Of a DNA stretch of 51,066 bases, positions 40,473 through 49,027 are shown in pieces. The position numbers and the translations under genes are program-made. This stretch comes from Parcubacteria group bacterium GW2011_GWD2_38_11 (GTDB lineage Bacteria; Patescibacteriota; Minisyncoccia; Moranbacterales; GWC2-37-73): positions 1-51,066 of the forward strand of contig LBTZ01000022.1 in the NCBI GenBank assembly GCA_000992325.1, read 5' to 3'. How positions within the stretch are numbered: position 1 is the stretch's first letter; every line of letters starts with the position of its first letter. The notes under the pieces were generated by a model. The model was not told where the DNA came from. It worked only from the letters and a program-made list of their open reading frames with translations, and made no database searches.

Positions 40473-41651
40473 ATGGATAAAAAATCTTCAAAAAATAAAA
40501 CTAGTATCAAGGCCTTGTCAGGTGGCTATGCAATGGCGGAGGCTTTGCGTCAAATTCATCCAGATGTTATGGCTGTGTATCCAATCACGCCACAGACAAC
40601 GATTATTGAAACGTATGCCAAATTCAAGGCGGATGGGTTGGTGGAAACTGAAATTATTCAAGTCGAATCTGAACATTCTGCGATGAGTGCAACGATTGGG
40701 GCTTGCAGCGCTGGTGCGCGCGCCGTGACCGCCTCGAGTTCCCAAGGACTTTTGCATATGGCCGAGACTTTGCCGGTTGTTAGTGGTCTTGGACTTCCAA
40801 TTGTGATGTGTGTGAGTTCCCGGGCTCTTTCAGCCCCGCTCAACATTCACGGCGAGCACGGCGATGTGATGGCAATTCGCGACTTTGGTTGGGTGCAAAT
40901 TTTCGGAGAACAAGCTCAGGATGCCTATGACAACACAATAATTGCCCTCAGGCTGGCTGAAATGGCGGGGGTGCCAGTTATGCCCATTATGGACGGTTTT
41001 CACACCTCGCACACCACAGAGCGTGTGGAAGTGCTTGGGGATGAAATTATCCAGAGTTTTGTCGGACAATTCAAGCCCGAAAATGCTCTTTTGGATCAAA
41101 AAAACCCTATAACTATCGGAACTTTGGCTCTGCAGAACACTTATTTTGACTTTAAAATAGATCAAGAAAAAGCCTTTCTAAAAGTGAAGACTTTGTACAA
41201 AAAAATCTGCGCTGAATATGGCAAAATTTCAGGTCGCAAGCATAGTCTTTTTGAGGAATATAAAACAAAAGATGCTGATTTTGTGATTGTAATGATGGGC
41301 GCAACCGCTGGAACCGCCAAAGACGCAGTTGATGTGCTGCGCGCAAAAGGTAAAAAAGTTGGCTTGCTTAAAATAAACTTGTTCAGACCATTTCCATATA
41401 AAGAGGTTGGCAGCGCTCTGGCGCACACTAAAAGTATCGCAGTGCTTGATCGTGCGATGGCTTTCGGATCATTTCCGCCGCTGTATCAAGACATTGTGAC
41501 TAGTATGCAGAGTGCAGGCTCTCGCAAGCACGATGTTGCTAGTTACATCTATGGTATCGGCGGACGCGACACAATGCAATCTCACATTATTTCTGTTTTT
41601 AAAGATTTGGAAGAAGGAGAAGTAAGTAATAAAATTAAGTATCTGACCTAA
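40473..41651 (+). CDS. porA: Pyruvate:ferredoxin oxidoreductase, alpha subunit
   Basis: 392 aa. N-terminal pyrimidine-binding region with ALSGGYAMAEALRQIHPDVM and AVYPITPQTTIIETYAKF, VESEHSAMSATIGACSAGARA and the transketolase C-like C-terminus (VGLLKINLFRPFPYKEV). It binds the TPP cofactor together with the beta subunit. Length matches four-subunit PorA. The stop is followed by a word-repeat gap before porB. Confidence 0.93.
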   Translation: MDKKSSKNKTSIKALSGGYAMAEALRQIHPDVMAVYPITPQTTIIETYAKFKADGLVETEIIQVESEHSAMSATIGACSAGARAVTASSSQGLLHMAETLPVVSGLGLPIVMCVSSRALSAPLNIHGEHGDVMAIRDFGWVQIFGEQAQDAYDNTIIALRLAEMAGVPVMPIMDGFHTSHTTERVEVLGDEIIQSFVGQFKPENALLDQKNPITIGTLALQNTYFDFKIDQEKAFLKVKTLYKKICAEYGKISGRKHSLFEEYKTKDADFVIVMMGATAGTAKDAVDVLRAKGKKVGLLKINLFRPFPYKEVGSALAHTKSIAVLDRAMAFGSFPPLYQDIVTSMQSAGSRKHDVASYIYGIGGRDTMQSHIISVFKDLEEGEVSNKIKYLT

Positions 41652-41654
41652 TTT

Positions 41655-41790
41655 TATGAATTTCAAATTTCAAATTAAAAATGTCAAATAAAATCCAAAT
41701 GATAAAATGACTAAATTAGAATTAAGGTTTGAAAATTTAATTCATTGGAAATTCAATGAAAATTGAAAATTGTGAATTGAAAATTATTTA
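41655..41790. repeat. AT-rich word repeat between porA and porB
   Basis: TTTCAAATTTCAAATTAAAA words, then GGAAATTCAATGAAAATTGA and TGTGAATTGAAAATT. No coding content. Confidence 0.6.
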
Positions 41791-41795
41791 TACAT

Positions 41796-42704
41796 ATGAA
41801 TAAAGAACTTACAAAAAAATTATCGTCTGGTCATGCGACTTGCCAGGGGTGTGGAATCCCGGCGATTGTGCGTCACGTTTTAGGCGCGACTGACGAACCG
41901 GTTATTGTGGCTAATGCAACGGGCTGTTTGGAAGTGACGACCACAATTTATCCATATACGGCTTGGAAAGTCCCATACGTTCACAGTGTGTTTGGAAATG
42001 CTGCAGCGACTGCTTCCGGAATTGATGCTGCTCAAAAAGCATTGATGAAAAGTGGTAAAATAAAGAAGAAGGCCAAGGTTGTGGTTTTTGGTGGCGACGG
42101 TGGAACATATGATATTGGCTTGCAAGCTCTTTCTGGAGCTTTGGAGCGAGGACATGATTTTTTGTATGTGTGTTATGACAATGAAGGATATATGAACACC
42201 GGAGGACAAAGATCTGGCGGCACACCCTATGGCGCCAACACGGAAACTGCACCGGCTGGCGAAACTTCTTTCGGAAAAGCGCAGCAACGAAAAGATTTGA
42301 TGGAAATTGTCAATGCGCATCATATTAAATATCTTGCTCAATCAAACGTGGCATATGTAAATGACCTCAAAATGAAAGCCAAAAAAGCCTTGGAAACTCC
42401 CGGACCATCTTTTCTTTTGGTTTTGCAACCTTGTACGCAACTTTGGAAATTTCCGACTTCGGAATATGTGGCGGTGGGAAAACTTGCAACTGAAACTAAT
42501 TTCTGGCCCCTATATGAAATTGAAGATGGAAAATATAAAATAAATAATGTTCAGAAAAATCCAAAACCAATTGAAGAATTTTTGAAAGTGCAAGGTCGTT
42601 TCAAACATCTCTTTGCTGATAAGAATAAAGATGTTATTGTGGATATCCAAAATAAAGTTGATGATAATCTGTCCAAGCTTGTCAAAAGAGCTGAAAAAAG
42701 CTAA
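41796..42704 (+). CDS. porB: Pyruvate:ferredoxin oxidoreductase, beta subunit
   Basis: 302 aa. TPP-binding signature GGDGGTYDIGLQALSGALER followed by YDNEGYMNTGGQRSGGTP, and FeS ligands in GHATCQGCGIP with further Cys residues in ATGCLEVT and LQPCTQLW. It completes porGDAB. Upstream malic enzyme could supply pyruvate and downstream rubrerythrin could protect the oxygen-sensitive clusters, but that linkage is an inference from gene content. Confidence 0.94.
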   Translation: MNKELTKKLSSGHATCQGCGIPAIVRHVLGATDEPVIVANATGCLEVTTTIYPYTAWKVPYVHSVFGNAAATASGIDAAQKALMKSGKIKKKAKVVVFGGDGGTYDIGLQALSGALERGHDFLYVCYDNEGYMNTGGQRSGGTPYGANTETAPAGETSFGKAQQRKDLMEIVNAHHIKYLAQSNVAYVNDLKMKAKKALETPGPSFLLVLQPCTQLWKFPTSEYVAVGKLATETNFWPLYEIEDGKYKINNVQKNPKPIEEFLKVQGRFKHLFADKNKDVIVDIQNKVDDNLSKLVKRAEKS

Positions 42705-42745
42705 CATAAAGCAAAAGAATAAAATTTTTCTGCGAAATTAAACTC

Positions 42746-42832
42746 GAGCTCTTTATTTTTTAACTAAAATTTTTTGTGGTCACACGCGTATACCGCGCAA
42801 GGGACAAAAAATTTTAGAAAAAATAAAGGCTC
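42746..42832. repeat. Long imperfect hairpin upstream of tRNA-Thr
   Basis: GAGCTCTTTATTTTTT faces AAAAATAAAGGCTC, and inside it AAAATTTTTTGT faces ACAAAAAATTTT, around a GC-richer 26-nt tip. It may terminate the por operon. Confidence 0.65.
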
Positions 42833-42878
42833 TCAAACAGTAATTTCTTGAAAAATTTCATTCTTTAGCTTTATTAAG

Positions 42879-42951
42879 GCCGATGTAGCTCACTTGGTAG
42901 AGCAATACACTCGTAACGTATAGGTAGCCGGTTCGATTCCGGCCATCGGCT
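42879..42951 (+). tRNA. tRNA-Thr (CGT anticodon)
   Basis: Acceptor GCCGATG / CATCGGC, D-arm GCTC...GAGC, anticodon loop CTCGTAA (anticodon CGT), 5-nt variable loop and T-arm GCCGG-TTCGATT-CCGGC. CCA is not encoded. The last anticodon-stem pair is A-C. Confidence 0.93.
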
Positions 42952-43007
42952 CAGCGAATTTTTTGTATATTTGTATTTTTGTATAATTTTGTAATTTTGT
43001 AGACCCT

Positions 43008-43526
43008 ATGAAAACTTATATTTGTGAAATTTGTGGGGATGCTTATATTGGAGAAGGGAAGCCGACCAATTGTCCTTTTTGCGGCGCACGCGGGGCTTTT
43101 ATCAGAGAAGGAAAAGACGCTCATCCTGTTGTGGAGGTCAAGGAATCACTTTCTGATCTTACAGTGAAAAATTTGCAAGAAACTTTGCAGCTGGAATTGG
43201 ATGCCAATGCAATTTATTTATGTATGGCAGCGAAAACTGATTCATATGAAATAATGAAGATGTATAAACGTTTGGCAAAGGTTGAAATGGAACACGCGAT
43301 TATTTGCACAAAAATAATGCAAATTACAATGCCGGAAGCTGGCGCAAAAGAATGCAGCGATGATGACATTGCAAATTTCCAAAAAACTCTTGAATTGGAG
43401 GATCATGCTGCAGAGCTGTATGCAAAATTTGCTAAAGAGGCAATTGAAAAGCATGTGAAGATTATGTTTACCGCACTTAATCAAGCGGAAGTTGACCACA
43501 TTGAACTTATAAAGAGTTACTTGTGA
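43008..43526 (+). CDS. Rubrerythrin-like protein with N-terminal rubredoxin domain
   Basis: 172 aa. N-terminal rubredoxin-type iron site C-E-I-C ... C-P-F-C (residues 6-26), then a ferritin-like four-helix bundle with carboxylate/His ligands (LQLELDANAIYLCMA, AKVEMEHAI, LELEDHAAELYAKFA, NQAEVDHIELI). This order (rubredoxin first) is that of reverse rubrerythrins, which reduce peroxide using NAD(P)H-linked electron donors. It is likely an oxidative stress protein in an anaerobe. Stand-alone gene after the tRNA. Confidence 0.88.
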   Translation: MKTYICEICGDAYIGEGKPTNCPFCGARGAFIREGKDAHPVVEVKESLSDLTVKNLQETLQLELDANAIYLCMAAKTDSYEIMKMYKRLAKVEMEHAIICTKIMQITMPEAGAKECSDDDIANFQKTLELEDHAAELYAKFAKEAIEKHVKIMFTALNQAEVDHIELIKSYL

Positions 43527-43541
43527 GAGTCGCTCGATCAT

Positions 43542-43579
43542 CCCCGCCTGCATCGCTATGCGAAGCATTGCGGGCAGGG
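43542..43579. repeat. GC-rich imperfect hairpin
   Basis: CCCCGCCTGC faces GCGGGCAGGG around ATCGCTATGCGAAGCATT. Related words (GCCTGCCCGCC) are nested in the REP at 24568. Confidence 0.6.
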
Positions 43580-43681
43580 AAAAACAATTGCAACTTTTGA
43601 CACAACACCAATGAGACTTGTTTTAAGTGACAAAAATAAGAATACGCTCTCGCTCTATTTCATCTCTTTAAAGTCTATCTT

Positions 43682-44425
43682 ATGGAAGTTTGGATTTACA
43701 CAATATTAAGTGTTCTGATTGTTAGTCTCCTTTCTCTTTTGGGATTGGCGGCTTTTCCGTTTGGGGAAGAGAAGATCAAAAAGTTTGTGATTTGGGCGGT
43801 GGCATTTGCTGGTGGAACACTTTTGGGAGATGCATTTTTGCATTTGATTCCTGAGGCATACGAAAATGGATCTGGAGTTGGAATTTCTTTTTCAATTCTG
43901 GGTGGAATTTTGGCGTTTTTCGTTTTGGAAAAATTCATTCACTGGCATCATTGTCATGACATTGCCTGTGAAGAACACAATGAAACTTTTTCCTATGTGA
44001 TTATGATTGGAGATGCTGCGCATAATTTCATTGATGGAATGATCATTGCAGCAAGCTATATGGTCAGTATTCCAATTGGAATCGCCACAACTTTGGCGGT
44101 AATTTTTCATGAAATTCCTCATGAGATTGGAGATTTTGCTTCGATGCTATATGGTGGTTTTTCAAAAGTAAAAGCTCTTTGGTATAATTTTTTGGCAGGA
44201 ATTGTGGCTATTTTTGGGGCGTTGCTAGTTTTGATTATTGGTCAAAATTTTGCTGATTTAACTTATTATCTTATTCCATTTGCGGCTGGTGGTTTTATTT
44301 ATGTGGCTAGCGCTGATATCATTCCTGAACTTCACAAATCAACAAAAATTTCACATTCATTTTTGCAGCTCTTGTTTATTATCGCAGGAATAGTCATAAT
44401 GTATGGGCTTTTAATTTTAGGTTGA
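43682..44425 (+). CDS. ZIP family divalent metal transporter
   Basis: 247 aa, about eight membrane helices. Metal-site motifs are LGDAFLHLIPEAYENG, GDAAHNFIDGMIIAASY (helix 4 HNxxDG) and FHEIPHEIGDFASML (helix 5 HExPHExGD), which match the ZIP family. A His-rich loop (HWHHCHD) lies between. It imports zinc, iron or manganese into the cytoplasm, and the exact metal is not predictable. It ends in TGA. Confidence 0.93.
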   Translation: MEVWIYTILSVLIVSLLSLLGLAAFPFGEEKIKKFVIWAVAFAGGTLLGDAFLHLIPEAYENGSGVGISFSILGGILAFFVLEKFIHWHHCHDIACEEHNETFSYVIMIGDAAHNFIDGMIIAASYMVSIPIGIATTLAVIFHEIPHEIGDFASMLYGGFSKVKALWYNFLAGIVAIFGALLVLIIGQNFADLTYYLIPFAAGGFIYVASADIIPELHKSTKISHSFLQLLFIIAGIVIMYGLLILG

Positions 44426-44457
44426 TTGATTTTTTTAATATGCTGCGATAGTCGTTC

Positions 44458-44555
44458 AACTGTTTTCATTCTTGGCACGCTTTTGGATAAATACTCAATA
44501 TCCAAAAGCTCAAGAAGCCGCTGTCGCCGGCTATTGGCCAAGAATGAAAATAGTT
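44458..44555. repeat. Three-way-junction structured element, copy 2
   Basis: The outer stem AACTGTTTTCATTCTTGGC pairs with GCCAAGAATGAAAATAGTT (one G-T). Hairpin A is GCTTTTGGATA / TATCCAAAAGC with a 9-nt loop (44479-44509). Hairpin B is AGCCG / CGGCT around a TGTC-containing loop. Junction words TTGGCACG, CTC and GGCCAA are the same as in copy 1 (9711-9814). Confidence 0.75.
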
Positions 44556-44615
44556 TCACTCCATTTCGTATATTTGTACTTTTGTAAAAATTTGTAAGTT
44601 TGTAGCCAATATTGT

Positions 44616-45711
44616 ATGAAAGAAATATTAGACAGTCTTATCGTGATAAAAAATAAGCTCCCGCTTTTGCGGGACTATCTTTGACGTTGCTAATAAAAAG
44701 AAAAAAATTGTAGAACTAGAACAAAAAACCGCAGAGGATGGTTTTTGGAATGACAATCAAAAGGCGGCAAAAATCTCGCAGGAGCTTGAACTCCTCAAAA
44801 ATGAAGTTACGGGGCTTGAAAATATTGAAAAAAAAGTCGCAGAGCTTATTGAACTCATTGGTCTTTTCGAAGACTCTGAAAGTGAGGAAAAAAAAGAAGT
44901 TGAAAAGCAATTTCTTGAACTTGAAAAAGAATTTGATGCATTGGAATTTAAATCATTGTTGGGAGGTGAATATGACAAAAGTGATGTGATTTTGGCAATT
45001 AGGAGTGGTGCTGGCGGAGTGGATGCTCAAGACTGGGCGCAAATGCTTGAAAGGATGTATCTCAAATGGTCAGAAAAAAATGGTTTCAAGGCTGTTATGG
45101 TTGAGGAGACGCGTGGAGCAGAAGCTGGGATTAAAAGCGCGACAATTGAAATTTCCGGAGCTTATGCATATGGTTATTTGCAGAGTGAAGCTGGCGTGCA
45201 TCGATTGGTCAGACTTTCTCCTTTCAACTCTGACAATTTGCGTCAAACATCTTTTGCTATTGTCGAAATTTTGCCAGTAATCGAAGAAATTGCTGAAGTG
45301 ATTATAAGTCCGCAAGATCTTGTGATTGACACATATCGCGCATCAGGCGCTGGCGGACAACACGTGAACACAACAGATAGCGCAGTGCGCATCACGCACA
45401 CGCCAACAGGAGTCGTTGTTACTTGTCAAAGTGAACGTTCTCAGCTTCAAAATAAAGAGCAGGCAATGAAAGTTTTGAAAGCCAGAATTCATCAGCGATA
45501 TTTGGAACAGCAAAAGGCAGAAAAAGAAAAACTGCGCGGCGAATATAAAAGCGCTGAATGGGGAAGTCAAATTCGGTCATACGTTGTTCATCCGTACAAG
45601 ATGGTCAAGGATCATCGCACAAAATTTGAAACTTCTGATGCGGAAAAAGTTCTCGAGGGAGAATTGCAAGGATTTATGGAAAGCTATTTACGTTGGCAGG
45701 CAGGTGCGTAG
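44616..45711 (+). CDS. prfB: Peptide chain release factor 2, with programmed +1 frameshift
   Basis: 364 aa when the frameshift is included. The ORF track gives only the part from 44941. The true start is ATG 44616: 22 codons (MKEILDSLIV ... LLRDYL) run into TGA at 44682, and the +1 frame continues DVANKKKKIVELEQKTAEDG. RF2 identity is shown by the stop-recognition tripeptide SPF (VRLSPFNSDN) and the catalytic GGQ (GAGGQHVNT). It terminates at UGA and UAA. As in other bacteria, slow termination at the internal UGA when RF2 is scarce should promote shifting. ftsE-ftsX follow, a common neighbourhood. Confidence 0.95.
44676..44685 (+). promoter_or_regulatory. RF2 programmed frameshift site
   Basis: TATCTTTGAC is identical to the core of the E. 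coli prfB site (TAT CTT TGA C). A weak SD-like GCGGGA lies just upstream of it. Confidence 0.92.
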
Positions 45712-45760
45712 AATTTAGTGTTACTTTTTTTATATTGCTCTTCGTATTATTTTATTTGTG

Positions 45761-45834
45761 TGATATAATATAAAAGTAAAACTTTACAAACTTTATAAAC
45801 TTTATAAACTTTACAAACCTTATAAACTTTACTT
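45761..45834 (+). promoter_or_regulatory. Extended -10 promoter and word-repeat leader of ftsE
   Basis: TGATATAAT (45761-45769), then a leader made of ACTTTACAAACTTTATAAA words, the reverse complement of the 9-bp unit at 28926-29056, running to the ATG. Confidence 0.55.
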
Positions 45835-46521
45835 ATGCCAATATTAAAATTTGAAAATGTTTCAAAAACATATCCGGGAAATTTTATAGCTCTCGAAGAA
45901 ATTAATCTTGTCATCGAAAGCGGAGAATTCTTGTCGATTGTTGGTCACAGTGGATCTGGAAAATCAACCTTGCTTAAGCTTATTTATGCTGAGGAACAGG
46001 CAAGTGAAGGTCATGTATATTTTAATGATCGTGCTATAGATTCGATTAATCGTAAACATTTGCCGTATTATCGTCGTAACATTGGAACGGTTTTTCAAGA
46101 TTTTAAATTGCTTCCACAAAAAACAGCTTTTGAAAACGTTGCGTATGCATTGGAAGTCTCAGATGAAACCGAAGAGGAGATCAATGAACTCGTGCCAGAA
46201 ATATTGGAAATAGTTGGAATGAATGATAAAGCTAAAAAATATCCTCGTCAGCTTTCAGGTGGAGAGCAGCAAAAAATTTGTTTAGCTCGAGCCTTGGTAC
46301 GCAAGCCTATGGTTATTATTGCTGATGAACCAACTGGCAATCTCGATCCAGTAGCAACCTGGGAAATCATCCAGCTCCTTTTGAAAATTAATAGTATGGG
46401 AACAACGATCATATTGGCCACCCATAATAAAGATATTGTAGACAAATTGAATCGTCGAGTTATTGCGCTTGATAAGGGAAAAGTAATCAGGGACCATCAA
46501 AAGGGAAGGTATGCTATTTAA
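45835..46521 (+). CDS. ftsE: Cell division ATP-binding protein FtsE
   Basis: 228 aa. Walker A GHSGSGKST, Q-loop VFQDFKLLPQKTAFEN, signature LSGGEQQK, Walker [19 protein letters not shown]-loop ATHNK. The F-Q-D-F-K-L-L Q-loop and the adjacent ftsX identify it over other MacB-class ATPases. It drives FtsX to activate septal murein hydrolases. Confidence 0.94.
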   Translation: MPILKFENVSKTYPGNFIALEEINLVIESGEFLSIVGHSGSGKSTLLKLIYAEEQASEGHVYFNDRAIDSINRKHLPYYRRNIGTVFQDFKLLPQKTAFENVAYALEVSDETEEEINELVPEILEIVGMNDKAKKYPRQLSGGEQQKICLARALVRKPMVIIADEPTGNLDPVATWEIIQLLLKINSMGTTIILATHNKDIVDKLNRRVIALDKGKVIRDHQKGRYAI

Positions 46522-46641
46522 AAATCTGCTGATTTTTAAATAGAATTTTCAAATCCCAATTTCCAATTTCCAAACAAAAGGAATAAATAATTATTTTAAT
46601 GGCTAAAAAGCTAAGAAGCTAAAACCTAAAAAGCTGTTTAT

Positions 46642-47553
46642 ATGAAATTTACAAAACTCAAAAGAACATTTAAAGAAGGAATGGATAACTTTCGTCGTAA
46701 TGGGTGGCTTAGTTTTGCCACTGTTAGTGTGCTGGCAATATCGCTGTATGTTATTAGTGTCACAATAATTTTGGGAGTGACGGCAAATATTGTACTTAAA
46801 AATATTCAGGACAAAATCAATGTAAGTATGTATTTTAATTCTGATGTTGAGGAGAGCAGAATTTTGGAGATAAAAAGTAAACTTGTGGGGTATCAGGAAA
46901 TTGCCTCAATAGAGTATGTTTCAAAAGAGCAAGCGCTAGAACAATTTAAAAAATTGGGAGATAAAAATCCTTCAATAACGCAAGCCCTTGATGAAATTGG
47001 GGAAAATCCATTGCTTGGCGCCTTGGTCGTGAAGGCAAAAAATCCAAATCAATATGAAATCATCACAAAAGCTATTTCAAACGCCAGCTTTTCTGGGGAT
47101 ATTAGTCGTATTGATTATGAGGAAAATAAAACAGCAATTGATCGCCTTACAAATATAATTAAATTGGTTGAACAAGTTGGAATGACGCTTGGAATAGTCT
47201 TTGTGTTTATCGGAGTGCTCATCACGTTTAACGCAATTCGTCTTACTATGTATGCTCATAAACAGGAATTTGAAATAATGCGACTTGTCGGAGCATCAAA
47301 CACTTATATTAAAATGCCATTTGTTTTTGAAGGAATTTTTTACGGGGCAGTTTCTGCTTTTGTTGTGATGATTTGTCTTTATGCTACTTCAAAATTCCTT
47401 TCCCCAATAACTCAAGGCAGCATCGGAGGGGGGGACATCGTTTCGTTTTATTTTGGAAATTTCTTTATTATTTTCGGAGGACTTCTTTTGTCTGGAATAT
47501 TCTTGGGAACACTTAGTGGAATTATTGCAATTAGGAGATATCTGAAAGTTTAA
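46642..47553 (+). CDS. ftsX: Cell division protein FtsX
   Basis: 303 aa, four membrane helices with the FtsX layout: helix 1 (LSFATVSVLAISLYVISVTIIL), an extracytoplasmic domain (KINVSMYFNSDVEESRIL ... SRIDYEENK), then a C-terminal three-helix block with FEIMRLVGASNTYIKMPFVFEG. It couples FtsE ATPase activity to wall hydrolases outside. Spacing to ftsE is 120 nt of AT-rich repeat. Confidence 0.93.
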   Translation: MKFTKLKRTFKEGMDNFRRNGWLSFATVSVLAISLYVISVTIILGVTANIVLKNIQDKINVSMYFNSDVEESRILEIKSKLVGYQEIASIEYVSKEQALEQFKKLGDKNPSITQALDEIGENPLLGALVVKAKNPNQYEIITKAISNASFSGDISRIDYEENKTAIDRLTNIIKLVEQVGMTLGIVFVFIGVLITFNAIRLTMYAHKQEFEIMRLVGASNTYIKMPFVFEGIFYGAVSAFVVMICLYATSKFLSPITQGSIGGGDIVSFYFGNFFIIFGGLLLSGIFLGTLSGIIAIRRYLKV

Positions 47554-47594
47554 AAGTCTCAAATGTTATTATTCAAGTTTGTCGCTTTATAAAT

Positions 47595-47628
47595 AAAAAA
47601 ACATTCACGTCAGGTGAATGTTTTTTTA
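47595..47628. terminator. Bidirectional terminator between ftsX and the cohesin gene
   Basis: AAAAAAACATTCAC, 5-nt loop, GTGAATGTTTTTTT. It serves two convergent genes. Confidence 0.93.
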
Positions 47629-47638
47629 TTTTGCTGTG

Positions 47639-49027
47639 TTATTTGATCCAGACCATACTTGTCTTTGAAGCACTCTTGCCTTTGCCTCCAGATTTGCTGT
47701 AGGCTTTAACCTTTAGAAGATGTGGTCCTCTGCCAACATTCAAAGGCACGATGTAGGAAGCAGTTCTCTTGGTCACTGTTTTTCCATTGAAAGTAACTTT
47801 GTATGATTTTGCATTTTTAGCTTTCCACCAAATGCGATCGCCTCTGTTTTTGTTTAGTGTCACTGGGAGGCTGCTTATTTTTGGTTTTTTGTCTGCAACC
47901 TTCTTCTTATCATTGGAATCACAAGATTGGGTTAATTGAGGATTTCCGCCAACGCAACCAGAAGGTGAAGATGTTGTCACAGTTCTGGTTTGTTGATTGT
48001 TCTCGCAAGAACTCCAATCGGAATAATCAAACAGGGAACATCCAGAAGGTGTATATGAACAAGATTGTGTTAAGATTGGATCTCCGCCGGAGCACTCAGT
48101 AGGAATGCTGGATAAAACTGTTCTTGATTGTGTGCTGTCAGGTTGACATACACTCCAGTCCGTATAAGTAAATGATGAGCAACTTATTTGCAGTGTAGTA
48201 TTGTCTGTCTCTGCAAAGGTGCACTTTTGTGAAAGAATTGGATTTCCTCCGACACAACCGCTGGGAATACTTGATGTGGTTGTTCTTGACTGGGTGCTAT
48301 CTGGTTGGCATATGCTCCAATCAGTATAAGTGAATGATTCGCATTGTTGACCCAGTATAACTAAAGTGTATTCTGTAATATTTTGTAAAATATCAGTTCC
48401 AACCCCATCATCAATAATTACATCTGAATCATCAAGATTACCCGATGCAACAAAGTTTATTTCAATGTCATTTTCATTGGCGGATACTGGCTGTAAGGCT
48501 TTAAAGGTGAAAGAGCCCACATTGCCGGAAGATGTGCTTATACCAGGGGTGGGCTTGCTTAGTGTGATAGCAATTCTTCCATTATCGCGATCATCCTCAA
48601 TAATTTCACAAGCTTTACCGTTGTACTGACAAGGATTATTCGTGGCAAAAACAGAGTTGGATGTGTCCCAATCAATCAATTGCACAGCTTGCTTATTAAA
48701 ATCCAGAATCAGTCTGCTGGCAACAACATTATTTCCTTGTGTGTTTAAAATAGCATCAACTGTAAAAGTGTCACCCACGACAATTTCATCACTTTCTGAA
48801 TATAAAATTAGTGATGCTTGAGGTGTTGTGGCGTCGGAAAATATTTGCAGATCGTAATTTACAGTCCAAATAAGTGTCCCAAAAATTCCTGTTACTAATG
48901 AAAGAATGACAGCACCTTTCCAGGAACTGATTTCCTTTTTGGTTACAAATCTCCAACTTCTACTAAAAAACCCATAAGAATTGTCGGCGATTTCATCTAT
49001 GGGTCGCGTTGATTTTTTTCTTTCCAT
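47639..49027 (-). CDS. Second membrane-anchored cohesin-like protein, three thrombospondin-like repeats and Ig-like end
   Basis: 462 aa. N-terminus RPIDEIADNSYGFFSRSW parallels that of 34809-35792, then a membrane helix (about 38-56). Cohesin-like domain about 70-225 (ASLILYSESDEIVVGDTFTV, VVASRLILDFNKQAVQLIDW, SGNVGSFTFKALQ). Three Cys/Trp repeats follow (CESFTYTDWSIC, CSSFTYTDWSVC, CSLFDYSDWSSC, each ending GG[N/D]P-L-Q-C). After a Lys-rich linker comes a C-terminal beta-sandwich (DRIWWKAKNAKSYKVTFNG ... LLKVKAYSKSG) of Ig/FnIII type. Predicted to project from the cell surface and to bind a dockerin partner. Confidence 0.8.
   Translation of the reverse strand: MERKKSTRPIDEIADNSYGFFSRSWRFVTKKEISSWKGAVILSLVTGIFGTLIWTVNYDLQIFSDATTPQASLILYSESDEIVVGDTFTVDAILNTQGNNVVASRLILDFNKQAVQLIDWDTSNSVFATNNPCQYNGKACEIIEDDRDNGRIAITLSKPTPGISTSSGNVGSFTFKALQPVSANENDIEINFVASGNLDDSDVIIDDGVGTDILQNITEYTLVILGQQCESFTYTDWSICQPDSTQSRTTTSSIPSGCVGGNPILSQKCTFAETDNTTLQISCSSFTYTDWSVCQPDSTQSRTVLSSIPTECSGGDPILTQSCSYTPSGCSLFDYSDWSSCENNQQTRTVTTSSPSGCVGGNPQLTQSCDSNDKKKVADKKPKISSLPVTLNKNRGDRIWWKAKNAKSYKVTFNGKTVTKRTASYIVPLNVGRGPHLLKVKAYSKSGGKGKSASKTSMVWIK

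Noticed and set aside
44332-44559. 75-codon reverse ORF over the three-way-junction element
   Set aside because: Its frame exists only because of the long inverted repeat and the 3' end of the ZIP gene.
44616-44700. UGA recoded to glycine, as in Gracilibacteria
   Set aside because: RF2 is present, several genes end in TGA at family-typical lengths, and no gene is interrupted by in-frame UGA apart from the prfB recoding site and the one frameshifted overlap.
44941-45711. prfB starting at TTG 44941
   Set aside because: Conserved RF2 N-terminal sequence and the CTT-TGA-C site extend the gene to 44616.
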